From Elusimicrobiota bacterium (GTDB lineage Bacteria > CG03 > SLGR01 > PWQF01), in the NCBI GenBank assembly GCA_003558145.1, contig PWMP01000070.1:1-6009 (forward strand): a DNA stretch of 6,009 bases, in the 5' to 3' direction. Made by a program: the position numbers and the translations under genes. The notes under the pieces were generated by a model, which worked only from the letters and a program-made list of their open reading frames with translations, did no database searches and was not told where the DNA came from. Numbering within the stretch: the first letter of the stretch is position 1; the number at the start of each line of letters is the position of its first letter. Shown here one piece after another: positions 1 through 5,377 of this stretch.

Positions 1-57
1 CCTGAGGGTCATAGTCGAAATTTTCTTTAAAAGCGCTGCGTCAAGCTTAATGGACAC
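1..57 (-). CDS. DUF58-family protein, N-terminal fragment (runs off the left edge)
   Basis: Only the first 19 codons are present. They read MSIKLDAALLKKISTMTLR from a GTG at 57-55, and the frame stays open to the window edge. The pattern 'L-D-x-x-L-L-K-K-I' near the N-terminus resembles the start of DUF58 proteins, which usually follow a moxR gene. DUF58 proteins are thought to work with MoxR AAA+ ATPases, often beside von Willebrand factor A proteins, but their biochemical role is poorly defined. The GTG lies inside the end of the moxR gene in another frame, giving an 11-nt overlap that suggests translational coupling. There is no strong ribosome binding site, only a short GGA three bases or so upstream. 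The assignment rests on position plus a short N-terminal match, so the start is fairly likely and the family name is an inference. Confidence 0.6.
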   Translation of the reverse strand, partial: MSIKLDAALLKKISTMTLR

Positions 58-1030
58 TTTCCAGAAGGTGAGAAATTATTTTTTGTGAATCTATTCCTTC
101 CGCCTCGGCGTTGAAATTAGGTATGATCCTGTGCCTCAATACGGGTCCGGCCAGAAACTTAACATCATTTACCGAGACGTTGTAGTTCCCTCTCAAAATA
201 GCCCTTGCCTTACTGCCGAGAATAAGGTACTGCGAGGCTCTGGGCCCTGCCCCCCAGCCTACATATTCATCAATGTATTTATCTCCGTTTCCGGGGCGCG
301 AGTGCCCGACAAGGCGGACTGCATAGTCAATAACTTCATCGGAAACAGGAACTTGCCGGACTATGTCCTGCAGTTTAATTATGTCATCTGATGAGAGAAC
401 TTTTTCAACTTTCTCTTCCTCTCCAATAGTAGTCTTTTTTACAATTTCCTTCTCTTCGCTGATAGCGGGATAGTCGATGTATATATTAAAAAAGAATCTG
501 TCCAGCTGCGCTTCGGGAAGGAAATAAGTTCCTTCCTGTTCTATGGGGTTTTGCGTTGCCAGGACAAAAAACGGAAGTTCAAGGGGATAGGTGGTGTTCC
601 CGGCAGTAATTGAATATTCCTGCATAGCCTGAAGAAGAGCTGCCTGTGTCTTGGGCGGCGTACGGTTTATTTCATCAGCAAGTACGACACTTGCAAAAAG
701 AGGGCCTTTTACAAAACGGAACTCCCTTTTTCCTGTCTTAGGATCATGTTCTATCACATCGGTGCCGGTTATGTCCGAAGGCATTAAATCCGGGGTAAAC
801 TGTATCCTGGAAAATTTCAGGTCAAGAAGTTCGGCAAGGGTTTTTACAATTTTTGTTTTGGCCAGCCCGGGTACGCCTACAATCAGGCAGTGCCCTCTTG
901 AAAAGAGGCATATAAGAATAAGCTCTATTATATCCTTCTGACCGACTATTACCCTTTCAAGTTGGGACAGTATTTTCTGGCGGCCCTGCGAAAGGACTTC
1001 AATAAGTTCTTTTTGTTTTTTTTCTGACAT
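47..1030 (-). CDS. MoxR-family AAA+ ATPase
   Basis: Length is 327 residues, typical of stand-alone MoxR ATPases. Motifs in order: Walker A GVPGLAKT (52-59), Walker B VVLADE (115-120), sensor 1 ATQNP (158-162), the conserved LPEAQLDRF segment (171-179) with a presumed arginine finger at R178, and sensor 2 GPRAS (262-266), followed by the lid helix ending LRHRI. All key ATPase residues are present. MoxR proteins are cytoplasmic, chaperone-like ATPases that act with DUF58 and VWA partners to assemble or activate enzyme complexes or envelope systems; the client here cannot be read from the sequence. The ATG at 1030-1028 follows the stop of the microprotein gene by only 9 nt and has a weak GGA as its ribosome binding site, so it is probably read from the same transcript. 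The stop overlaps the start of the DUF58-like gene. Confidence 0.96.
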   Translation of the reverse strand: MSEKKQKELIEVLSQGRQKILSQLERVIVGQKDIIELILICLFSRGHCLIVGVPGLAKTKIVKTLAELLDLKFSRIQFTPDLMPSDITGTDVIEHDPKTGKREFRFVKGPLFASVVLADEINRTPPKTQAALLQAMQEYSITAGNTTYPLELPFFVLATQNPIEQEGTYFLPEAQLDRFFFNIYIDYPAISEEKEIVKKTTIGEEEKVEKVLSSDDIIKLQDIVRQVPVSDEVIDYAVRLVGHSRPGNGDKYIDEYVGWGAGPRASQYLILGSKARAILRGNYNVSVNDVKFLAGPVLRHRIIPNFNAEAEGIDSQKIISHLLESVH

Positions 1031-1039
1031 ACGTCCGGT

Positions 1040-1135
1040 TTATCTCTTTTTCTTTTTATGTCTGTTCTTTTTCTTGGCTTTTTTTCTTTTGTGAGTCTTT
1101 ACTTTTCTAAGTTTTGCTCTTCTTCCTTTAACCAT
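1040..1135 (-). CDS. 31-residue lysine/arginine-rich microprotein, possibly bS22/AURKAIP1-COX24-like ribosomal protein
   Basis: The frame from ATG 1135-1133 to TAA 1042-1040 encodes a 31-residue protein beginning MVKGRRAKLRKV and ending NRHKKKKR. Twenty of 31 residues are Lys or Arg, two are His, and none is acidic. It has the best ribosome binding site near this cluster, AAAGGAG at 1147-1141 with a 5-nt spacer, which argues strongly that it is translated. The central THKRKK and the NRHKKK ending resemble, from memory, very small basic proteins of the AURKAIP1/COX24 (bS22-like) type, which bind the small ribosomal subunit. A bTHX-type ribosomal protein or another nucleic-acid-binding peptide is also possible. 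It sits 42 nt after the 223-residue hypothetical gene and 9 nt before moxR, so it is probably in the same transcript. A gene this short is easily missed by automated calling. The existence call is good; the function is tentative. Confidence 0.72.
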   Translation of the reverse strand: MVKGRRAKLRKVKTHKRKKAKKKNRHKKKKR

Positions 1136-1140
1136 ATAAG

Positions 1141-1147
1141 CTCCTTT
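1141..1147 (-). promoter_or_regulatory. Strong ribosome binding site of the basic microprotein
   Basis: The minus strand reads AAAGGAG, then five bases (CTTAT), then ATG. This near-perfect anti-16S match is the main evidence that the 31-codon frame at 1040-1135 is a real gene. Confidence 0.75.
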
Positions 1148-1152
1148 CTTTT

Positions 1153-1182
1153 ATATTACTTTTTAGTATCACGGGGTTTAAA
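1153..1182 (-). promoter_or_regulatory. Weak candidate internal promoter before the microprotein
   Basis: On the minus strand, TTTAAA (1182-1177) is followed after 18 bases by TAATAT (1158-1153). Transcription would start about 15 bases before the microprotein ATG, just ahead of its ribosome binding site. The -35 element matches consensus at only four of six positions and overlaps the stop codon of the upstream gene. It could give microprotein-moxR expression independent of the upstream gene, but the match is poor. Confidence 0.25.
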
Positions 1183-1849
1183 GACTGAACAGTTTAAAAA
1201 AAAGATCTTCGTACTGCTCAAAAAGTCCCTTTTCATGGAGATAGCGGCCCAGTTCATCTATTGCCTCAGGTTTTTTTTCGGCCTCTCTGAAAAGGAATTT
1301 AATCCTGTTCCGTACATATTCCGGAATACCCTGCTCATCTGGAAACATTCCTTTTTGCTGAAGTTCCCTTATATTGTGGGGAGCTGAACGCATGGTATAA
1401 TCAATTATGAATTTCATTACCGAAATCTGCCATGCCGTTTCACTTCCCTTTATTACCGCTGAGCGCTGTGAATCTTTTTCTTTTATTTCCTTTAGAACTC
1501 TTTCGTAAACAGTTCTAAGCGGTTCATTGACCCGGGAAATATTTTTGAGGGAATTTTTGAACCTGTAATTAATAACTCTGATGTCCTTTCCCAACTGCCT
1601 GCTTATCTCATCAGTGTATTTTTCGGGATAGTCTCCGAACCCGTCAAATATTTCTTTTATACCGGCCGCAGGTATTATTTCAGGCCTTCTCGATAAAACC
1701 TTCCCTTCACGAACCTTTGTAGAACCATCTATATTAGAAAGAAAATAATAATTAATATCGGATGCCCCGAAAGTTGCTATATTCTGTCGGGGCATCCTGA
1801 GGATCCTGGTGGCTTCCAGTACATATTTTATAAGCTTTTCTCTGTCCAT
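1178..1849 (-). CDS. Conserved-looking hypothetical protein, 223 residues
   Basis: I do not recognise a named family. The protein is soluble-looking, with no signal peptide or membrane segment, and is rich in charged helices. Visible landmarks are an N-terminal helix (residues 1-20), a segment with MPRQNIATFGASDINYYFLS (about 19-38) that looks like a small alpha/beta element, and a GFGDYPEKY loop (about 71-79). The C-terminal half is largely helical and ends in an aromatic tail, YEDLFFKLF. No nucleotide-binding, metal-binding or catalytic signature is evident. The ATG at 1849-1847 is the first possible start because an in-frame TAG lies three codons upstream. It has no ribosome binding site but sits two to three bases after a predicted transcription start. 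It precedes the basic microprotein and moxR on the same strand, so it is likely the first gene of that transcript. The coding call is secure; the function is unknown. Confidence 0.88.
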   Translation of the reverse strand: MDREKLIKYVLEATRILRMPRQNIATFGASDINYYFLSNIDGSTKVREGKVLSRRPEIIPAAGIKEIFDGFGDYPEKYTDEISRQLGKDIRVINYRFKNSLKNISRVNEPLRTVYERVLKEIKEKDSQRSAVIKGSETAWQISVMKFIIDYTMRSAPHNIRELQQKGMFPDEQGIPEYVRNRIKFLFREAEKKPEAIDELGRYLHEKGLFEQYEDLFFKLFSL

Positions 1850-1854
1850 ACAGT

Positions 1855-1874
1855 GCTAATACTAACTAATTAGC
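1855..1874. repeat. Inverted repeat overlapping the -10 region, candidate operator
   Basis: GCTAAT and ATTAGC form perfect 6-bp arms separated by 8 bases. The element covers the -10 hexamer of the promoter for the 223-residue gene and ends about five bases from its start codon. A protein bound here would block transcription, so an operator is plausible. The arms are short and AT-rich, so chance cannot be excluded, and no T-run follows on the minus strand to make it a terminator. Confidence 0.4.
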
Positions 1875-1887
1875 TTTTTAATTTCAA
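1859..1887 (-). promoter_or_regulatory. Sigma70-like promoter of the 223-residue gene, nearly leaderless start
   Basis: On the minus strand, TTGAAA (1887-1882) and TAGTAT (1864-1859) are separated by exactly 17 bases. Expected initiation is near 1851-1853, only two to four bases before the ATG at 1849. This fits the absence of any ribosome binding site for that gene. Confidence 0.55.
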
Positions 1888-1895
1888 ATTTATGT

Positions 1896-1928
1896 ACCGG
1901 AGGCGGGATTTAATATCAGCCGACCGGT
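1896..1928 (-). terminator. Possible imperfect hairpin terminator after rubredoxin
   Basis: ACCGG pairs with CCGGT (5 bp) and CGG with CCG (3 bp), with a small asymmetric internal bulge and a 13-nt loop. The structure spans the rubredoxin stop codon at 1918-1916. The following RNA (ACATAAATTTG) has only a poor U-tract, so the call is weak. It may equally be a 3'-end-stabilising stem. Confidence 0.3.
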
Positions 1929-2077
1929 TCGAAAACGTCTTTGCCGGCGCCGCATACCGGACAGGTCCAATCCGCCGGCAAATCCTCAAAAGGAGTGCCT
2001 GCGGGGATATCGCCATCTGGATCGCCGTTTTCAGGTTCGTATACGTAACCGCATACTGTGCATTCGTAACTTGTCAT
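1916..2077 (-). CDS. Rubredoxin
   Basis: This small cytoplasmic iron protein carries a single Fe(Cys)4 centre and acts as a one-electron carrier, typically in anaerobes for oxygen and peroxide reduction or as donor to flavoproteins. The 53-residue product shows both metal knuckles, CTVCG (C6, C9) and CPVCG (C39, C42), plus the conserved YVYEP, DLPADW and DVFEP segments. Length and spacing are canonical. The frame is open farther upstream, but the ATG at 2077-2075 is preferred: it gives the standard rubredoxin N-terminus and is preceded by AGGAGA with a 7-nt spacer. It starts 29 nt after the UbiB-family stop codon and has no obvious promoter of its own, so the two genes are probably co-transcribed. 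Its redox partner is not in the window; a functional link to the UbiB-family protein is possible but not shown. Confidence 0.97.
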   Translation of the reverse strand: MTSYECTVCGYVYEPENGDPDGDIPAGTPFEDLPADWTCPVCGAGKDVFEPVG

Positions 2078-2084
2078 ATTAACT

Positions 2085-2090
2085 TCTCCT
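2085..2090 (-). promoter_or_regulatory. Ribosome binding site that fixes the rubredoxin start
   Basis: The minus strand reads AGGAGA, seven bases, then ATG at 2077. This rules against the longer in-frame starts upstream, one of which would overlap the UbiB-family gene. Confidence 0.8.
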
Positions 2091-2106
2091 TTTTCCATAC
2101 CTTTCT

Positions 2107-3768
2107 CTAGAGTCTTCCTGAGCGTATTATTGACCACAAAAGCCATACGCCCATTACGCTTGCGATTATAAACCCTGCAAGCCCCAGAACCGGTATATCG
2201 TAGAACATCGGGCCCTTGTCTATCTGTATAACAAGGGATGAACCCACAATTAGGGCCGCGATTATTATGCCGAAAGTCAGGCGGTTTGAAAGTCTGTCAA
2301 GGGTATTTATCAGTCCTTCCAGCCCTATATGCCTGAATTCTATTTCCAGTTGCCCGGTTTTAAGTTTTTTCAGTATCTGCCCCAGGTTATAAGGAAGATC
2401 CATAATGAACCTGCCAAAGCTTTTTCCTGTAAGCCGCCCGGACATAATAAGATTTTTAGGTTCAAACCTTTCCATGTATACTTTTTTCAGTTCCGGTTCC
2501 AGTACTGAAAGGGGATCCATATCAGGATCAAGAATTCTGCCTGTTTCTTCTGCCATTGACAGGGCGCGAGCAACAAGGGCGTACAGCGGATTAACGGTTA
2601 TCCTGTATTTTTTCATAATCTCGGCTACAGCCATAGCGGCTTTTCCAACTGACATATCCCTGACGGGCACTTTAATGTATCGCTCGGTTATCTCCATTAT
2701 CTCCCTTAACAGGGTCTCCCTATCCACCTCTTCCCTGAATTCGCCTATAGAAAGTATTTCCTGAAGCACCCATTCAGACTGAGAAGAATGAAGAGCCAGC
2801 AGCAGGTCTATAAGCTGCTTCCTCATTGAAAAGCTTAACCTTCCCACCATACCGAAATCAAGATAGGATATCTTTCCGTCCGGTGTATAAAGCATATTCC
2901 CCGGATGGGGGTCGGCGTGGAAAAGCCCGTCCCTTAATGCCTGGCGAAAAAATGTTTTCACGCCGACCAAAGCTATTTTTTTCTTCTCAGACCTGGTCAT
3001 TACCGCCTTATTTAAAGGAAGACCCTCTATAAAATCCATGGCCAGTATGTTTTCGCTGCAAAGTTCTTTTTGAACAGAAGGGATTACTACTTCTTTCATA
3101 TCTTTGTGGTTTTCTTTTATCGCACTAAGGATAATAGCTTCCCGCTTAAAATCCAGTTCCAGGGTAAGCGTTGTTGTAAATTCGTCCGACAGGCGCGAAA
3201 GCTGAAAATCAGCGGCTTCGGGTATTTTTTCTTCTAAAAATTCCGCCAGAAGTTTTATAAGCTTTATATCGGACTTTACGGTTTCCCTTACGCCGGGTCT
3301 GAGCACTTTAAGAGCTACCGTTTTGCCTTCGAGCGTCCTTGCCTTGTAAACCTGAGCAATGGAAGCCGATGCGACGGGTTCTTCGAAAAAGGTTATGAAT
3401 TTTTCTTTCCAGTCATCACCCCACTCTTTTTTAAATGTCTCTTCAACTTCTTCAATGGGCGCGGGGCTGACGCTGTCCTGGAGCAGGCTCAGCTGTTTTA
3501 TATAGTTGCGGGGAACAATGTCGGGCCTGGTTGATGCGAATTGGCCAAGCTTTATGTATGTAGTCCCCAGTTCCTCCAGCGCCATCCGCAGCCTTTCTTC
3601 GTGGGTGTGGTCAGCAATTTCCTTTCGCGTACCGGGGATAATGAATTTTCCGGGCAGGGGAATATGCCTGAAAGCCTCGCCGAAACCATAGCGGGCCAGA
3701 ACAGATACAATGTCTTTAAGCCGTTTGATTTCCTTTCCGCCTAGCTGAGCAATATCCATTATATTCAT
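2107..3768 (-). CDS. ubiB: UbiB/ABC1/ADCK-family atypical kinase (ATPase), membrane-anchored
   Basis: The 553-residue product has the full UbiB signature: the KxGQ motif (K73-Q76), the alanine-rich loop ASIAQVY (135-141) that replaces a normal P-loop, the VALKV lysine (K154), the ExD motif (E204, D206), the catalytic loop HADPHPGN (284-291) and DFG (304-306). The C-terminus holds two predicted transmembrane helices (about 498-515 and 524-546), the usual anchor. Family members support isoprenoid quinone biosynthesis through ATPase activity, or act in lipid homeostasis; they are also common in organisms without ubiquinone, so the exact role here is open. No ubi or men genes are nearby. The ATG at 3768 has no ribosome binding site, but a promoter places +1 on that very base. 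A second ATG three codons in also lacks one. Rubredoxin follows closely in the same direction. The gene symbol denotes the family only. Confidence 0.95.
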   Translation of the reverse strand: MNIMDIAQLGGKEIKRLKDIVSVLARYGFGEAFRHIPLPGKFIIPGTRKEIADHTHEERLRMALEELGTTYIKLGQFASTRPDIVPRNYIKQLSLLQDSVSPAPIEEVEETFKKEWGDDWKEKFITFFEEPVASASIAQVYKARTLEGKTVALKVLRPGVRETVKSDIKLIKLLAEFLEEKIPEAADFQLSRLSDEFTTTLTLELDFKREAIILSAIKENHKDMKEVVIPSVQKELCSENILAMDFIEGLPLNKAVMTRSEKKKIALVGVKTFFRQALRDGLFHADPHPGNMLYTPDGKISYLDFGMVGRLSFSMRKQLIDLLLALHSSQSEWVLQEILSIGEFREEVDRETLLREIMEITERYIKVPVRDMSVGKAAMAVAEIMKKYRITVNPLYALVARALSMAEETGRILDPDMDPLSVLEPELKKVYMERFEPKNLIMSGRLTGKSFGRFIMDLPYNLGQILKKLKTGQLEIEFRHIGLEGLINTLDRLSNRLTFGIIIAALIVGSSLVIQIDKGPMFYDIPVLGLAGFIIASVMGVWLLWSIIRSGRL

Positions 3769-3774
3769 GCCAGT

Positions 3775-3803
3775 ATATTACTAAATATTCGCTTTGCCTT
3801 CAA
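3775..3803 (-). promoter_or_regulatory. Sigma70-like promoter giving a leaderless UbiB-family transcript
   Basis: On the minus strand, TTGAAG (3803-3798) and TAATAT (3780-3775) are separated by 17 bases. Six bases (ACTGGC) then precede the ATG, so standard spacing puts +1 on the A of the start codon at 3768. The gene has no Shine-Dalgarno sequence, which is consistent with leaderless translation. Confidence 0.55.
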
Positions 3804-3864
3804 ATCGGCAGGGTCTATGTCTGAATAGAATATTATATGCCTTATTTACAGTATTATCCGTTAT

Positions 3865-3885
3865 TTCAAGAAAGGCTTTCCTGAA
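3865..3885. repeat. 21-bp near-perfect dyad made of two TTCNNGAA units
   Basis: The plus strand reads TTCAAGAA, five bases, TTCCTGAA. Nine of ten base pairs across the centre at 3875 are complementary, and each unit is itself an inverted repeat. It lies about 100 bp upstream of the UbiB-family start and about 60 bp downstream of the coiled-coil gene. No U-tract follows on the minus strand, so a regulator-binding site is more likely than a terminator. The regulator is unknown. Confidence 0.45.
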
Positions 3886-3946
3886 CTAAAAGGGACTACA
3901 AAATTGGCCTTTTTATTATAGAGAAGAAGAACTGAAAGGATATTTT

Positions 3947-4261
3947 TTAATCATCTAAGAAATTTTTCATATAACTATCTACTTCAGCACTCGATTTGTC
4001 TTGCATCCCCTCAAGGGAAGAATGAATATTTTTAAGGCCTTTTAAATATTTTTTAATAGTATTTTCAAGGTTTTTTTCAAGTTTTCTAATTTTTTTGTTG
4101 CCAAAATCATATGTAACAGGATCGCCCAATCGACTTTCATCCTCAAGCTCATTTATAAGCTCGCTTATTTCATTCTTAATGCCTTCAATATCTTTACAAA
4201 TATTAGACAACTTTACCAGTTGGGTCCTTAAAAATGCTATTATTTTTTCTTTTTCTGCCAT
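3947..4261 (-). CDS. Small coiled-coil hypothetical protein, 104 residues
   Basis: I do not recognise this protein. It is highly charged and almost entirely helical by inspection: a first helix (about 3-42) with heptad-like Leu/Ile spacing (IIAFLRTQL, IKNEISELINEL), a short break containing GDPVTYDFGN (46-55), then a second helix (about 56-88) and a short acidic tail ending FLDD. This suggests a helical hairpin or a dimeric coiled coil. There is no signal peptide, membrane segment or metal motif, and one cysteine (C22). The ATG at 4261 has only a modest ribosome binding site (AAAGGCG, about eight bases upstream). It starts 42 nt after the ROK kinase stop and no separate promoter is visible, so co-transcription is likely. 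The coding sequence looks more AT-rich than its neighbours, which could reflect recent acquisition or relaxed constraint. Sequence bias and helical periodicity support a real gene; the function is unknown. Confidence 0.72.
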   Translation of the reverse strand: MAEKEKIIAFLRTQLVKLSNICKDIEGIKNEISELINELEDESRLGDPVTYDFGNKKIRKLEKNLENTIKKYLKGLKNIHSSLEGMQDKSSAEVDSYMKNFLDD

Positions 4262-4303
4262 TGTTTTTCGCCTTTAATAAACTCCTTACATTATCTGTAC
4301 CTG

Positions 4304-5218
4304 TCAAAGTTTTTTTATTAATCTGCATTCATTCATATTAACAGGGTGAACCAGCATTATAGCCGCAGCGCCCAGAAGCGACATATCTTTTTTCCAGTTA
4401 GATATTATTATTTCACAATCCTGATAACGCATAGCCATCAGGTTTTCTTTCAGGGTTTTTTTCATAGTTTCAAGAAAAAATCTCCCGGCATAAGAAGCAA
4501 CAGTGCCTCCTAAAACTATTTTCTGTATACCATTTAAGTTTACAACACCCGAAAGTGCATAACCCGCTATAAAACCTATCTGCTTCCAGCTTTCGATGGC
4601 TTTTTTTTCTCCCTGCTTAGCAAGATTAAAAAGCTTCTCCGCCGAGGATACATCCAGCCCGGTCCATTCTCGGGTTCTTGCAGGAATATGTCTGCCTCCA
4701 ATATATGCCTCAAGGCACCCCTTGCTTCCGCAGCCGCATAGAGGACCGTTCTGATCTAATTTTATATGTCCTATTTCTGCAGCGCTGAAAAGGAGGCTTC
4801 CATTTATGACAATGCCTCCGCCCACTCCTGTCCCCATTGTAATGGATAAAAGGTTTGTTGATTTCTCAATTCCTTCGGATATGTAACATCCCCATGCAGC
4901 GGCTGAGCCGTCGTTAACAGCTGTGAATTCTCTGTTCAAGCCCTTAAAAAGGTCTTGCAGATCCAGGTTTTCCCAGTTTAAGTTTGGCGCAAAATATAGT
5001 TTCTTTCCATCGTGTGACAGGAGGCCACAAATAGCCATGCCGCAAGAAAGCTCTTTGTTTGGATCAATCTTGTTTACAACCTCTATCGTCTTTTCAACCA
5101 AACCTTCAGGCTCGCGTGGTGTCGGAAAATCAATCTTTGATGAAATGCCAAAGTTGTCATCCATGACCGCAATTGAAGTCATCGTTCCTCCAATATCTAT
5201 ACCTATTACTTTTTTCAT
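4304..5218 (-). CDS. ROK-family sugar kinase (glucokinase-like)
   Basis: The 304-residue product matches the ROK fold. Numbered from the ATG at 5218, it has the N-terminal phosphate-binding motif DIGGT (8-12), the catalytic Asp in NDGSAAA (D103), the second phosphate loop MGTGVGGG (128-135), the sugar-contacting EIGH (148-151), and the zinc-binding CGCGSKGCLE (C161, C163, C168, with H151). There is no N-terminal helix-turn-helix, so it is an enzyme rather than a NagC/XylR-type repressor. ROK kinases phosphorylate glucose, N-acetylglucosamine, N-acetylmannosamine, fructose or allose in the cytoplasm with ATP; the ExGH motif and length fit a glucokinase, but substrate cannot be fixed from sequence. 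A TTG five codons upstream keeps the frame open, but the ATG is preferred because an AAAGGA ribosome binding site lies six bases before it. It has its own promoter and probably shares a transcript with the coiled-coil gene downstream. Confidence 0.93.
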   Translation of the reverse strand: MKKVIGIDIGGTMTSIAVMDDNFGISSKIDFPTPREPEGLVEKTIEVVNKIDPNKELSCGMAICGLLSHDGKKLYFAPNLNWENLDLQDLFKGLNREFTAVNDGSAAAWGCYISEGIEKSTNLLSITMGTGVGGGIVINGSLLFSAAEIGHIKLDQNGPLCGCGSKGCLEAYIGGRHIPARTREWTGLDVSSAEKLFNLAKQGEKKAIESWKQIGFIAGYALSGVVNLNGIQKIVLGGTVASYAGRFFLETMKKTLKENLMAMRYQDCEIIISNWKKDMSLLGAAAIMLVHPVNMNECRLIKKL

Positions 5219-5224
5219 TTTATT

Positions 5225-5230
5225 TCCTTT
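5225..5230 (-). promoter_or_regulatory. Ribosome binding site that fixes the ROK kinase start
   Basis: The minus strand reads AAAGGA, six bases, then ATG at 5218. The site falls within the codons after the alternative TTG start at 5233, making that longer start unlikely. Confidence 0.7.
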
Positions 5231-5242
5231 CAATTTATTCTC

Positions 5243-5252
5243 TGATATATCA
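5243..5252. repeat. 10-bp perfect palindrome in the ROK kinase leader
   Basis: TGATATATCA lies between the predicted transcription start (about 5281) and the ribosome binding site of the ROK kinase. It could be a small operator, but it is short and wholly AT-rich in the centre, so chance is a fair explanation. Confidence 0.2.
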
Positions 5253-5287
5253 TATTTATAAGCGTTCTTGTTTACTATTGACTTTAG

Positions 5288-5317
5288 AATATACTTATTT
5301 TATTGCCCTTAAGTCAA
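5288..5317 (-). promoter_or_regulatory. Sigma70-like promoter of the ROK kinase
   Basis: On the minus strand, TTGACT (5317-5312) is followed after 18 bases by TATATT (5293-5288). Predicted initiation is near 5281, giving a leader of about 63 nt. It sits directly downstream of the terminator of the preceding gene, a sensible place for a new transcription unit. Confidence 0.6.
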
Positions 5318-5350
5318 GAGTAACAGGTAATTGCTATAAGTATCTATATC

Positions 5351-5373
5351 AAAAATACTCTATTGGAATAGAG
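5351..5373 (-). terminator. Intrinsic terminator of the dihydrolipoamide-dehydrogenase-like gene
   Basis: On the minus strand, CTCTAT-TCCA-ATAGAG forms a perfect 6-bp stem with a 4-nt loop, followed by TATTTTT. It begins five bases after the stop codon. The stem is AT-rich and so weak, but position and U-tract fit a Rho-independent terminator. Confidence 0.65.
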
Positions 5374-5377
5374 ATTC

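Noticed and set aside
131..941. Plus-strand open frames of 86 and 96 codons
   Set aside because: They lie antisense inside the moxR gene, which has a complete set of AAA+ motifs; their translations show no domain pattern.
1058..1387. Plus-strand 109-codon frame rich in Phe and Leu
   Set aside because: It is the complement of the Lys-rich microprotein and the tail of the 223-residue gene; antisense of AAA/AAG codons gives Phe/Leu runs.
2405..3744. Several plus-strand open frames opposite the UbiB-family gene
   Set aside because: The minus-strand product carries all UbiB motifs across this span, so these are antisense shadows.
3832..3837. Perfect TATAAT on the minus strand upstream of the UbiB-family gene
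   Set aside because: No acceptable -35 lies 16-18 bases upstream; the nearest TTGAAA is 26 bases away. It could still be a secondary promoter but is not supported.
3885..3920. AAAAGG and CCTTTT arms flanking a 14-base loop after the coiled-coil gene, considered as a terminator
   Set aside because: The stem is weak, the loop is long, and no U-tract follows on the coding strand.
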